Assembly: GCA_038246575.1 (NCBI GenBank)
Contig: JBBRVU010000114.1
Coordinates: forward strand, 1-13,292
Direction: 5' to 3'
DNA length: 13,292 bases
Origin: JACCUZ01 sp038246575
Lineage (GTDB): Bacteria > Actinomycetota > Actinomycetes > JACCUZ01
The notes beneath the pieces were generated by a model. That model did no database searches and was not told the DNA's origin. It was given only the letters and a program-made list of their open reading frames with translations. Position 1 is the first letter of the stretch. Each line of letters opens with the position of its first letter. Below, one piece after another: positions 1 to 6,547 of this stretch. The position numbers and the translations under genes are program-made.

Positions 1-190
1 CTACACCGTCACGGCCACCGAGACCGCTGAGACCGTTGCGCTGACCCGCACGGAGCGCTTCCGCGGAAAGGGCGCGTGCATCGACCGTGCCGTCGAGCAC
101 AGTCGCACCGTCGCCCTCGTCGCGCCGCTCGGCGGACGATCGGTGGTCGACGCGCTGACGGGCAAGACACTGCTCGACCCGACCCGCTAG
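1..190 (+). CDS. 3' end of an unrecognised protein (partial)
   Basis: An open frame enters from the left edge (first full codon at base 2) and stops with TAG at 188-190, giving the last 62 residues. The translated tail is mixed alpha/beta-like: it begins YTVTATET, has a GKGACIDRAVEH segment with one cysteine, and ends LLDPTR. I see no membrane segment and no motif I can assign. It converges on erpA, with a possible hairpin between them. Codon use (G/C third positions) supports real coding. The function is unknown; the upstream part of the gene is needed. Confidence 0.6.
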   Translation, partial: YTVTATETAETVALTRTERFRGKGACIDRAVEHSRTVALVAPLGGRSVVDALTGKTLLDPTR

Positions 191-221
191 GTGCGCGGGC
201 CGGGCCGGATGTCTCAGCAGC

Positions 222-248
222 TCGGCGCCGGCACGGGGGCCGCGCCGA
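222..248. terminator. possible bidirectional hairpin terminator
   Basis: TCGGCGC (222-228) is the exact reverse complement of GCGCCGA (242-248) across a 13-base loop. It lies between the convergent ends of the left-edge gene and erpA, where a shared terminator would be expected. There is no T-tract, which is common for actinobacterial terminators but leaves the call weak. Confidence 0.35.
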
Positions 249-263
249 CGAGTCAGCGAACGG

Positions 264-617
264 TCAGTGGAACGAGTCGCCGCAGGCGCAGGACCCGCCG
301 GCGTTCGGGTTGTCGATGGTGAAGCCCTGCTTCTCGATCGTGTCGACGAAGTCGATGGTGGCGCCACCGAGGTACGGCGCGCTCATCCGGTCGAGGACCA
401 CGCCGACACCACCGAAGTCGGTGACCGTGTCGCCGTCGAGCGAGCGCTCGTCGAAGAACAGCTGGTAGCGCAGTCCGCTGCAGCCGCCGGGCTGGACGGC
501 GACGCGCAGCATGAGGTCGTCGCGGCCTTCCTGCTCGAGCAGGTTCTTGACCTTCGACGCTGCGGTCTCGGTGAGGATGAGGGCCTGCTGCGTGGTGGTC
601 TGGTCCTGAACGGTCAT
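264..617 (-). CDS. erpA: iron-sulfur cluster insertion protein ErpA (A-type carrier, HesB/IscA family)
   Basis: This is a 117-residue cytoplasmic A-type carrier that passes [Fe-S] clusters from the SUF machinery to apoproteins. The three cysteines of the family are present and correctly placed: C46 in GGCSG, and C110 and C112 in SCACGDSFH at the C-terminus. The length matches the family (about 105-120 residues). The ATG at 617 is preceded by AGGAG eight bases upstream, which supports this start. Many actinobacteria carry this gene as a single unit near envelope and respiratory genes. Here it is transcribed in the same direction as the glycerate kinase upstream but is separated from it by about 140 bases, which suggests its own promoter. 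The family call is secure; the choice of ErpA rather than another A-type name follows usual actinobacterial annotation. Confidence 0.93.
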   Translation of the reverse strand: MTVQDQTTTQQALILTETAASKVKNLLEQEGRDDLMLRVAVQPGGCSGLRYQLFFDERSLDGDTVTDFGGVGVVLDRMSAPYLGGATIDFVDTIEKQGFTIDNPNAGGSCACGDSFH

Positions 618-715
618 GGACGTGGCTCCTGGAAGAATTGCGGACGTCGGGCGGATGGCCTGCTCAGAAGGTGAACTGGTCAGCCGGTCGGGTCATTCCC
701 CTCCATGGTGACACA

Positions 716-738
716 GCAGGCCGGCGGGATGAGCCTGC
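716..738 (-). terminator. weak hairpin downstream of the glycerate kinase gene
   Basis: GCAGGC (716-721) pairs with GCCTGC (733-738) across an 11-base loop. It starts about 20 bases after the glycerate kinase stop codon on the minus strand. The stem is only 6 bp and no T-tract follows, so this is a tentative end of the psp/kinase transcript. In the rest of 618-758 I see only the erpA ribosome-binding site. Confidence 0.25.
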
Positions 739-758
739 CAGCGCGGATGAGTCGCAGG

Positions 759-1820
759 TCACCGCGACCAGGTGGCCGCCACCCGCGCTGCCAGCGAGCG
801 CAGCGGGGTCGCCAGCGTGGGTGCGTTGTCACTACCGGTGACCAGCGGGCTGACGTCGCCGGCATGGACGGCGTCGTCGGAGATCGCGTACGCGCCGTCG
901 ATCCCGGCCGTCGCCAGCTCACGGCGCCCGACGTCCACCCGCCCGGCCAGCACGACGGTCGGGCGCCCGGCGCGCTGGGCGGCCCTGGCCACGGCCACCA
1001 CGACGCGGCCGCGCAGGGCCTCCCAGTCGAAGACGGCCTGCCCGGTCAGCGCCAGGTCCACGGCGGCGACCCGCTCGTCGAGCCGGGCCACGGACGCGAC
1101 GAGCTCTGTGCCGTTGACCCGGGTGGCCCCGAGCAGCAGCAGACCGAAGCCGATCCCGCCGCCCGCGCCGGCGCCGGGACGGACGGCCAGACCGCCATCG
1201 GTCGCGGTGGCCCAGTGCCGGAGCTCCTCCTCCAACGCCTCGCGAGTGGCACGGTCGGCGCCCTTTCCGGCGGCGAACCCCAACGCGGCGCCCGAGTGCC
1301 CCATCAGCGGGGCGTCGGTCGCTGTGGCGGCCACCAGCTCGACCCCGCCGAGTCGGGCCTGGGCGCTCGCCCGGCCGCCGAGCGCGTCCAGCAGGCCACG
1401 TCCCCCATCTGTGCTGGCCGTGCCGCCGACGCCGACCACGACGCGGCGCGCGCCGGTGTCCAGTGCAGCGGCGAGCAGATCGCCGACGCCGTGGCTGGAC
1501 GCCGCAGCCGGTTCGCGGTCCTCGGCCGGCACGAGGTGCAGGCCCGCGGCCTCGGCGGCCTCGACGTACGCCGTGGAGTCGACGGTGAGGACCCGGGCCG
1601 GGACGGGCGCGCCGTGGGGACCGCGGACGGTGATGACCGACGCCCCGCCGCCGGCGTGTGCTGCCAGGACGTCCAGGAAGCCGGGCCCGCCGTCGCTGAG
1701 CGGCAGCAGATCGACGACGTCCTCCGGGGCGCGGCTCGACCAGCCGTCGGCGATCGCCGCTGCGGCCTCGGCGGCGGTCAGGGCACCGGCAAAGCGATCC
1801 GGAGCAACGAGGATGCGCAC
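759..1820 (-). CDS. glycerate kinase (type I, GlxK/GarK family)
   Basis: This enzyme phosphorylates D-glycerate with ATP, usually to 2-phosphoglycerate in this family, and feeds glyoxylate- or serine-derived carbon into glycolysis in the cytoplasm. Family blocks occur in order: the N-terminal APDRFAGALTAAEAA block, LSDGGPGF (the usual ADGGEGT-type acidic-glycine block), GVGGTASTDGGRGLLDALG in the middle, a GAGAGGGIGFG turn, then DLALTGQAVFDWEALRG and VVLAG near the end. The open frame extends to 1910, but I place the start at the GTG at 1820 (353 residues). It begins VRILVAPD exactly where the family begins, removes an overlap with pspAB, and has a GGGG ribosome-binding element about 10 bases upstream. 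It follows pspAB by 56 bases on the same strand and may be the tail of that transcript. No functional link to envelope stress is evident. Confidence 0.87.
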   Translation of the reverse strand: MRILVAPDRFAGALTAAEAAAAIADGWSSRAPEDVVDLLPLSDGGPGFLDVLAAHAGGGASVITVRGPHGAPVPARVLTVDSTAYVEAAEAAGLHLVPAEDREPAAASSHGVGDLLAAALDTGARRVVVGVGGTASTDGGRGLLDALGGRASAQARLGGVELVAATATDAPLMGHSGAALGFAAGKGADRATREALEEELRHWATATDGGLAVRPGAGAGGGIGFGLLLLGATRVNGTELVASVARLDERVAAVDLALTGQAVFDWEALRGRVVVAVARAAQRAGRPTVVLAGRVDVGRRELATAGIDGAYAISDDAVHAGDVSPLVTGSDNAPTLATPLRSLAARVAATWSR

Positions 1821-1876
1821 CCGGCGATCATCCCCGCCATCCGCGGCCACCTCGCGCGGCGGGGGCACCGACCGGC

Positions 1877-2446
1877 TCAGGTGGCCGGCGCGCCCCAGAC
1901 CGGGAACCACCGGGAAAGGTCGGCCTCGACCGGGAGGTCGGCCCCCACCGCCCCGCGCGCCTGCAGCTCGAAGGGTGAGTCCCGGCTCTTCTCCGGCAGC
2001 GGCGCGAAGGGATAGAACGTGCCGCGCTTGTAGAGGTAGACAAGCGACAGCCGGCGGCCGTCGGGATCTTCCAGGGCCAGCACGGAGCAGAGCAGCGACG
2101 GGCCGAAGCCGTTGTCGGCGAGCGAGGCGTTGATGGCGTGCAGGTCGGTGACCAGGCCGGCCACGTCGCTCGGGTCGTGGCGGACCAGCAGCCAGGTGAA
2201 GCCGAACGCGTCCACGGAGCGTTCGACAGCCGGGCCTCCGTCGGCGTCGAGAAGCGCCTGGACGTCGGTGACGGTGGTCGCCGCCGCTGCGCCCTCGGTC
2301 GCTCGGAAGGCGACCGACCCCAGGCCGGTCGGCACCAGACCCAACGCCGACTGCAGCGTCAGCACGGCTCCGGGCAGGGCGAAGAGGGCGTCGAGGTCCG
2401 GGGCAGGTGGCTGGCTGCGGCCCAGGATCCGGCCGAGCAGGCTCAT
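1877..2446 (-). CDS. pspAB: PspA-associated protein PspAB
   Basis: This is a 189-residue soluble protein that I recognise as the PspAB family, found with PspA, PspAA and HtpX in actinobacteria and archaea. It opens MSLLGRILGRS, then has an alanine/leucine-rich N-terminal half and a conserved central stretch (DAFGFTWLLVRHD, LHAINASLADNGFG). The C-terminal half carries LSLVYLYKRGTFYPFAP and ends in a WFPVWGAPAT tail. No signal peptide or membrane helix is visible. It starts 10 bases after the htpX stop codon, so it is co-transcribed as the fourth gene of the psp operon. Its biochemical role is not established; linkage implies a part in the PspA membrane-stress response. Confidence 0.85.
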   Translation of the reverse strand: MSLLGRILGRSQPPAPDLDALFALPGAVLTLQSALGLVPTGLGSVAFRATEGAAAATTVTDVQALLDADGGPAVERSVDAFGFTWLLVRHDPSDVAGLVTDLHAINASLADNGFGPSLLCSVLALEDPDGRRLSLVYLYKRGTFYPFAPLPEKSRDSPFELQARGAVGADLPVEADLSRWFPVWGAPAT

Positions 2447-2456
2447 CGGTCGCCGG

Positions 2457-3362
2457 TCACGTCAGCGGGCGACCCAGCTCGCCCGAGATCGAGCTGAGCT
2501 GGTCGAGCCGGCGCTCCAGCGAGGGATGGGTCGAGAACAGCGAGGACAGGCTGAACCCAGGCGAGATCGCGGGGATGAGGAAGAAGGCGTTGTACGGCTC
2601 CGCCTCGCGCAGGTCGCGGCTCGGGATCTTTCCCATCTCGCCGCTGATCTTGGTCAGCGCAGACGCCAGCGCCGAGGGTTGACCGGTGAGGAACGCACCC
2701 GCCCGGTCGGCCGCCAGCTCGCGGTAGCGGGAGAGCGTCCTGGTGAGCAGGAACGACAGGGCGTAGACGACGACGCTGACCAGGATTACCACCAGGATGA
2801 TCGGCGTCCCGTTGTCGTTTCCCCGCCGCCGACCCATCCCGCTGTAAAGCACGATGCGAGTCATGAACCCGGCCAGCACGCCGACCACCGACGCGATCGT
2901 CATCACGGTCACATCGCGGTGCGCCACGTGGGACAGCTCGTGGGCCAGCACGCCTTCGAGCTCGCGTTCGTCCAGCCGTCGCATGAGACCCGTTGTGGCA
3001 CAGACCACCGAGCGGGACGGCGTACGTCCGGTCGCAAAGGCGTTGGGCACGTCGCTGTCGGCGATGGCCACCGCCGGCTTGGGCATGTCGGCCAGCGCGC
3101 AGAGCCGGTCGACGATGCCGTGCAGCTGCGGTTCCTCCTCGGGAGTCACCACCCGGCCGTGCATGGCGTAGAGCGCGATCCGGTCGCTGAAGTACCACTG
3201 CGCGAACAGCGCCCCGGCGCCGATCACGAGTGCGAGCGCCAGGTTGCCGACGGCCGCCACGATCACGGCGATCAGGACGACGTAGAGCAGCCCGAGCAGG
3301 AACATGGTCAGCCCCATCCGCGCGGTCAGGCCGCGGTCGGGGAGGTATCGAGAGCTCGCCAT
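2457..3362 (-). CDS. htpX: membrane zinc metalloprotease HtpX (M48 family)
   Basis: This 301-residue inner-membrane protease is thought to remove damaged or misfolded membrane proteins. Two N-terminal hydrophobic segments (about residues 15-58) precede the catalytic domain. The zinc motif is HELSH at 141-145 (H141, E142, H145), with the third ligand in RELAAD at E215. Two further hydrophobic segments (about 152-173 and 186-207) lie between the two, as usual for HtpX. The ATG at 3362 is one base from the pspAA stop, so translation is probably coupled. Its position between pspAA and pspAB ties proteolytic membrane quality control to the PspA response. Length and motifs match the family, and nothing looks broken. 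Confidence 0.95.
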   Translation of the reverse strand: MASSRYLPDRGLTARMGLTMFLLGLLYVVLIAVIVAAVGNLALALVIGAGALFAQWYFSDRIALYAMHGRVVTPEEEPQLHGIVDRLCALADMPKPAVAIADSDVPNAFATGRTPSRSVVCATTGLMRRLDERELEGVLAHELSHVAHRDVTVMTIASVVGVLAGFMTRIVLYSGMGRRRGNDNGTPIILVVILVSVVVYALSFLLTRTLSRYRELAADRAGAFLTGQPSALASALTKISGEMGKIPSRDLREAEPYNAFFLIPAISPGFSLSSLFSTHPSLERRLDQLSSISGELGRPLT

Positions 3363-3363
3363 G

Positions 3364-3648
3364 TCAGCCTGGGATCAGACCTTCGGCGCTGTCGCTGAGC
3401 AGCAGCCTGACGTCGTCGAGGGAGCTGTCCTCGGCCGGCAGCAAGGCGTCCGAGGGCTCGAGGGACTCGTCGGGCAACGGCTCCCCCAGCGCCCGTACCT
3501 TTGCGAGCAGCTCGGACAACGAGGCACGGAAGGCCGCGTCGTCGCCGGACTCGACGGCGCGCTCCAACCCCGAGTCGAGACCGTTGAGCACATCGGCGTG
3601 CGTGTCGTCGAGGCGGAACTGCCCCTCGCCCAGGATTCGGATGATCAC
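3364..3648 (-). CDS. pspAA: PspA-associated protein PspAA
   Basis: This 94-residue small protein is recognised by its MIIRILGEGQFRL opening, a central acidic helix-rich part (GLDSGLERAVESGD, LLAKVRALG) and the family's closing DSAEGLIPG. It is soluble, with no membrane segment. The start is a GTG at 3648 that overlaps the pspA stop as GTGA, giving a 4-base overlap typical of coupled translation. PspAA proteins sit directly after pspA in many actinobacteria and archaea and are thought to modulate PspA assembly. That role is inferred from linkage rather than from any catalytic motif. Confidence 0.87.
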   Translation of the reverse strand: MIIRILGEGQFRLDDTHADVLNGLDSGLERAVESGDDAAFRASLSELLAKVRALGEPLPDESLEPSDALLPAEDSSLDDVRLLLSDSAEGLIPG

Positions 3649-4439
3649 GACCGCTCCTCCTCCGCGGGCGCAGGCGTCGACTCGGTCGCGGCGCCCGGCT
3701 GGCCGGTCGAGCTGCTCTCGATCGCCTCGGGCGCCGAGCCGGCCCCGAGCTCGCCCTTGAGCCGGGCCATCTCGAGCTCGACGTCGTTCTGGCTGGACAT
3801 CCGCTCGAGCTCGACGGTGATGTCGTCCTTCGCGGTCCCCGTCGGGTCGTCGAGCGCGCCGCTGGCGAGCAGCTCGTCGATGGCACCGGCGCGTGCCTGC
3901 ATGGCCTGGGTCTTGTCCTCGGCGCGCTGGACGGCCAGGCCGACGTCGCCCATCTCCTCCGAGATGCCGCTGAACGCCTCGCCGATCTTGGTCTGCGCCT
4001 CGGCGGCCGTGTAGGTGGCCTTGATCGTCTCCTTGCGGGTCCGGAAGGCGTCGACCTTCGCCTGCAGCCGCTGTGAGGCGAGGGTGAGCTTCTCCTCCTC
4101 GGTCTGCAGCGCGGCGTGCTGGGCAGCGAGGTCGGCCTGCTGCTGGGTGATGCCCGAGCGCCGGGTCAACGCCTCGCGGGCGAGGTCCTCGCGGCCGGCC
4201 GAGAGGGCCTGCCGGGACTGCGCCTCGAGCTTGTCCGACTGCTGCTGCATCTGCTGGGCCTGCAGCTCGAGGCGCTTGCGGGAGGTGGCCACGTCGGCCA
4301 CGCCGCGGCGGACCTTCTGCAGCATCTCCAGCTGGCGCTGGTAGGAGTAGTCGAGGGTCTCGCGCGGGTCCTCAGCGCGGTCGAGCGCCTTGTTCGCCTT
4401 GGCGCGGAAGATCATCTGGAGCCGCTTCATGACACTCAT
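3645..4439 (-). CDS. pspA: phage shock protein A, PspA/IM30 (ESCRT-III-like) family
   Basis: This is a 264-residue, almost wholly helical coiled-coil protein of the PspA/Vipp1 family that binds and stabilises stressed cytoplasmic membrane. The N-terminal amphipathic helix (MKRLQMIFRAKANKALDRAE) is followed by DYSYQRQLEMLQKVRRGVADVA and long Gln/Glu/Lys-rich heptads to about residue 215. The tail is Ser/Pro/Ala-rich (last 40 residues) and looks disordered. The open frame reaches 4475, but that extension (RCRLEKGAPRP) is unlike the family. I choose the ATG at 4439, with AAGGGGG about 11 bases upstream; the second ATG at 4430 is possible. It is the first gene of the pspA-pspAA-htpX-pspAB operon. 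No clgR-like regulator or PspB/PspC gene is seen nearby. Confidence 0.92.
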   Translation of the reverse strand: MSVMKRLQMIFRAKANKALDRAEDPRETLDYSYQRQLEMLQKVRRGVADVATSRKRLELQAQQMQQQSDKLEAQSRQALSAGREDLAREALTRRSGITQQQADLAAQHAALQTEEEKLTLASQRLQAKVDAFRTRKETIKATYTAAEAQTKIGEAFSGISEEMGDVGLAVQRAEDKTQAMQARAGAIDELLASGALDDPTGTAKDDITVELERMSSQNDVELEMARLKGELGAGSAPEAIESSSTGQPGAATESTPAPAEEERS

Positions 4440-4506
4440 CGGCCGTGGAGCCCCCTTCTCGAGTCGACACCGCAATCACGTCCCGGACCACGGTGGCCCT
4501 GGTGCT

Positions 4507-4525
4507 GTGCCTCCACCCTAGGCAC
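4507..4525. promoter_or_regulatory. inverted repeat, possible operator over the pspA -10
   Basis: GTGCCT (4507-4512) and AGGCAC (4520-4525) form a perfect 6-bp inverted repeat with a 7-base spacer. The arms flank and partly cover a TAGGGT hexamer on the minus strand (4515-4520). That is a natural place for a repressor to block pspA transcription. No specific regulator can be named from the sequence. Confidence 0.35.
4515..4520 (-). promoter_or_regulatory. candidate -10 element of the psp operon
   Basis: Read on the minus strand this is TAGGGT, which fits the actinobacterial TAnnnT -10 pattern. Transcription would start near 4508, leaving a leader of about 70 bases before the pspA ATG at 4439. 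I see no convincing -35 at the usual spacing; a TTGTCC lies only 6 bases upstream. Activator-dependent control would be one explanation. Confidence 0.35.
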
Positions 4526-4570
4526 TGGACAAGTGTGCGACGACTCTGCGGGTCCCGGAGTTCCCGCGGG

Positions 4571-4576
4571 TAGGGT
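4571..4576 (+). promoter_or_regulatory. candidate -10 for leaderless DUF3043 transcript
   Basis: TAGGGT ends seven bases before the GTG start at 4584, the spacing at which transcription begins on or next to the start codon. No separate ribosome-binding site would then be needed. An adjacent 8-bp palindrome, CCCGCGGG (4563-4570), lies just upstream. No clear -35 is seen. Confidence 0.4.
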
Positions 4577-4583
4577 GGCGGCC

Positions 4584-5168
4584 GTGTTCGGACGCAACAA
4601 GGAGTCGATGAAGCAGCCCGTCGGCACAGCTTCGGCAACGGAGAAGGTCGGCGGCAAGGGGCGGCCCACGCCCAGCCGACGCGATGCCCAGAAGGGCCGG
4701 CGCCGCTCGATCACCGCGCCGCGGGACCGCAAGGAGGCCTACAAGCAGGCCCGATCGCGCCAGCGCGAGGAGCGCGGGCGCACGATGAGCGCGCTCAAGA
4801 GCGGCGACGAGCGCAACCTGCCCGCCCGGGACCGGGGTCCGGTCAAGCGCTACGCCCGGGACCTGGTCGACGCCCGGCGTTCGGTGGCGGAGTTCTTCCT
4901 CCCCCTCGCGCTGGTGATCCTGGTGCTCTCGTTCACCGGGTCGTCGCAGCTGCAGCTGCTGGGCAGCACGTTGTGGATGGTGCTGGTGGTGCTGATCGTC
5001 GTGGACTCGGTGCTGCTGGTGGTCCGGCTCCGCAGGGGGCTCGCCAAGACGTACGGCGACGAGAACCACCGCGGTGCGACCGCGTACGCCCTCATGCGCA
5101 GCATGCAGATCCGCCGGTTCCGGTTGCCTCCCCCGCGAGCGCGCCCCGGCCGCCGCCGCCGTTCCTGA
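4584..5168 (+). CDS. DUF3043 family membrane protein
   Basis: This 194-residue protein belongs to the actinobacterial DUF3043 family, whose function is unknown. The N-terminal 100 residues are strongly basic and hydrophilic (FGRNKE; KGRPTPSRRDAQKGRRR; DRKEAYKQARSRQREERGR). Family hallmarks follow: GDERNLPARDRGPVKRYARD and VDARRSVAEFFLP. Two hydrophobic helices come next (about residues 111-125 and 131-151), then a family-like C-terminus, YALMRSMQIRRFRLPPPRA. The GTG at 4584 is chosen because VFGRNK is the usual opening and a -10-like TAGGGT sits seven bases upstream (leaderless start). It diverges from pspA and converges, across the nested repeat, with the aldo/keto reductase. Confidence 0.85.
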   Translation: MFGRNKESMKQPVGTASATEKVGGKGRPTPSRRDAQKGRRRSITAPRDRKEAYKQARSRQREERGRTMSALKSGDERNLPARDRGPVKRYARDLVDARRSVAEFFLPLALVILVLSFTGSSQLQLLGSTLWMVLVVLIVVDSVLLVVRLRRGLAKTYGDENHRGATAYALMRSMQIRRFRLPPPRARPGRRRRS

Positions 5169-5192
5169 CCCACAGCAACGCCTTGCGGTCCG

Positions 5193-5286
5193 CGCAGTCG
5201 ACCACGTACAGCACCCGGGTGATCGCTTCAGCTGGTGTGTACGCCTGCTGAAGCGATCACTCACCTACCAACCGTGGTCGACTGCG
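5193..5286. repeat. nested inverted repeat (two perfect 14-bp stems) between convergent genes
   Basis: The outer arms are CGCAGTCGACCACG (5193-5206) and its exact reverse complement at 5273-5286. The inner arms are GTGATCGCTTCAGC (5219-5232) and its exact reverse complement at 5247-5260. The inner loop is 14 bases. The unpaired stretches between inner and outer arms are exactly 12 bases on each side and differ in sequence. The whole can be seen as a 40-bp inverted duplication whose middle 12 bases have diverged. It lies in the 151-base gap between DUF3043 and the convergent aldo/keto reductase, so a bidirectional terminator is the simple reading. There is no T-tract, and the nested layout is more elaborate than termination requires. 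Confidence 0.85.
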
Positions 5287-5319
5287 GGAGGTGGGCGGGC
5301 GGGGTTGTGGACGTGCGAG

Positions 5320-6330
5320 TCAGACGGGGCGCTTCTGGGGGGCCGTCTCGCGGGTCTTGGCCGGATCCGTCTCGACGATGTCGCCGAGTGCCTCGTCGAT
5401 GCGCTTCATCGCCTCGGCCGGGATCCGTACGCCGGCCGCCTTGACGTTCTCGGTGACCTGCTCCGGACGGGAGGCCCCGATCAGCGCCGCGGCGACGTTG
5501 TCGTTCTGCAGCACCCAGGCGATCGCCAGCACGGCCATGCTCACGCCGAGCTCGTCGGCGATCGGGCGCAGCGCCTGCACCCGGGTCAGCACGGTGTCGT
5601 TCATGAACCGCTTGATCATGTCCGCACCGCCCTTCTCGTCGGTGGCCCGCGAGCCCTCCGGCGGCGCCTGACCAGGCTGGTACTTGCCGGTCAGCACCCC
5701 CTGGGCGATCGGCGACCAGACGATCTGCGAGACCCCGAGCTCCTGGCTGGTCGGGACGACCTCGCCCTCGATGACGCGCCAGAGCATGGAGTACTGCGGC
5801 TGGGACGAGATCAGCTGGAAACCGAGCTGACCGGCGAGCTCGTGCCCGGCCCGGATCTGCTCGGCGGTCCACTCACTGACCCCGATGTAGAGCGCCTTGC
5901 CGGAACGTACGACGTCGGCGAAGGCCTGCATCGTCTCCTCGAGCGGCGTCTCCGTGTCGAACCGGTGCGCCTGGTAGAGGTCGACGTAATCGGTCTGCAG
6001 CCGGGTCAGGGAGCCGTTGATCGACTCCATGATGTGCTTGCGGGACAGGCCGACGTCGTTCTTGCCGGCCGGCCCGGTCGGCCAGTAGACCTTGGTGAAG
6101 ATCTCCAGCGACTCCCGGCGCTCACCCTTGAGGGCCTCGCCCAGTACGGTCTCGGCGGCGGTGTTGGCGTAGACATCGGCGGTGTCGAACGTCGAGATGC
6201 CGTTGTCCAGGGCGGCCCGCACGCAGGCGGTCGCCGCGTCGTTCTCCACCTGGGAGCCGTGGGTCAGCCAGTTGCCGTAGGTGATCTCGGAGATCTTCAG
6301 GCCGCTGTGGCCGAGGTATCGAAAGTCCAT
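5320..6330 (-). CDS. aldo/keto reductase (Kv-beta-like, AKR7/AKR6 type)
   Basis: This 336-residue NADPH-dependent carbonyl reductase has a TIM-barrel fold and is cytoplasmic. The catalytic tetrad is present: D49 in FDTADVY, Y54, K80 in IFTKVYW and H122 in YQAHRFD. The opening MDFRYLGHSGLKISEITYG and the later SPIAQGVLTGKY and IGASRPEQVTENV blocks match the Kv-channel beta-subunit-like branch. The open frame runs upstream to 6654 over the divergent gene. I choose the ATG at 6330, where family homology begins and where a TAGGCT -10-like hexamer stands seven bases upstream (leaderless). Substrate unknown. It is the only minus-strand gene between the nested repeat and the 46-base divergent promoter. 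Confidence 0.93.
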   Translation of the reverse strand: MDFRYLGHSGLKISEITYGNWLTHGSQVENDAATACVRAALDNGISTFDTADVYANTAAETVLGEALKGERRESLEIFTKVYWPTGPAGKNDVGLSRKHIMESINGSLTRLQTDYVDLYQAHRFDTETPLEETMQAFADVVRSGKALYIGVSEWTAEQIRAGHELAGQLGFQLISSQPQYSMLWRVIEGEVVPTSQELGVSQIVWSPIAQGVLTGKYQPGQAPPEGSRATDEKGGADMIKRFMNDTVLTRVQALRPIADELGVSMAVLAIAWVLQNDNVAAALIGASRPEQVTENVKAAGVRIPAEAMKRIDEALGDIVETDPAKTRETAPQKRPV

Positions 6331-6337
6331 GGCCGCG

Positions 6338-6343
6338 AGCCTA
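6338..6343 (-). promoter_or_regulatory. candidate -10 for leaderless aldo/keto reductase
   Basis: Read on the minus strand this is TAGGCT (TAnnnT), ending seven bases before the ATG at 6330. No Shine-Dalgarno sequence is visible, which agrees with a leaderless transcript. It lies back-to-back with the promoter candidate of the ankyrin lipoprotein. Confidence 0.4.
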
Positions 6344-6364
6344 CGTCGCTGGGGCAGGTCGGCG

Positions 6365-6370
6365 GATACT
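6365..6370 (+). promoter_or_regulatory. candidate -10 for leaderless ankyrin lipoprotein gene
   Basis: GATACT (four matches to TATAAT) ends six bases before the ATG at 6377, again a leaderless arrangement. The spacing supports 6377 as the genuine original start of the interrupted lipoprotein gene. Confidence 0.4.
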
Positions 6371-6376
6371 GGCGCC

Positions 6377-6451
6377 ATGCACGCACCGACCGCGACAGTC
6401 CTCGCCGTCGGCCTGCTGGTCGGCTGCAGCGGCGCCGAGGACACCGGGTAG
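6377..6451 (+). pseudogene. 5' fragment (lipoprotein signal peptide) of the ankyrin gene, ended by in-frame TAG
   Basis: The ATG at 6377 opens 24 codons: a hydrophobic stretch (VLAVGLLVGC) with a lipobox L-V-G-C at residues 14-17, then SGAEDTG and TAG at 6449-6451. The same frame continues after the TAG without another stop to 7149. It runs first through a Thr/Ser/Ala-rich linker (ATTPTSAESGATSTTGSAAS) and then the ankyrin repeats. Lipobox, linker and repeats in one frame are what a complete surface lipoprotein of 256 residues would look like. The TAG therefore looks like a single-base nonsense change, a sequence error or a readthrough codon. The n-region has no basic residue, only His2, which is slightly unusual. 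Confidence 0.6.
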
Positions 6452-6547
6452 GCGACGACACCGACGTCTGCAGAATCCGGCGCGACATCGACGACCGGGT
6501 CTGCCGCCAGTGCGCCGGCCACGAGCGAGCCCGCCCGCAACCGTGCG

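Noticed and set aside
1821..1910. Upstream extension of glycerate kinase to 1910
   Set aside because: The extra 30 residues are unlike the family, overlap pspAB by 34 bases, and the GTG at 1820 starts exactly at the conserved N-terminus.
705..2015. Long plus-strand open frames opposite the glycerate kinase and pspAB genes
   Set aside because: They are antisense shadows of high-GC coding DNA: Arg/Ala/Pro-rich compositions without motifs, while the minus strand carries recognisable family blocks throughout.
4440..4475. Upstream extension of pspA to 4475
   Set aside because: The added residues do not resemble PspA, whose N-terminal helix begins at MKRLQ; the ATG at 4439 has a purine-rich site upstream.
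5161..5250. Minus-strand frame reading AEAITRVLYVVDCADRKALL as a gene remnant
   Set aside because: It has no start codon after the last stop and overlaps the DUF3043 3' end. It looks protein-like but could be a shadow, so it is only mentioned under the nested repeat.
5193..5286. Nested repeat as an integron attC site
   Set aside because: The paired arms lack the conserved attC core triplets (GTT/AAC ends) and the bulged bases typical of attC, and there is no integrase or cassette context in the window.
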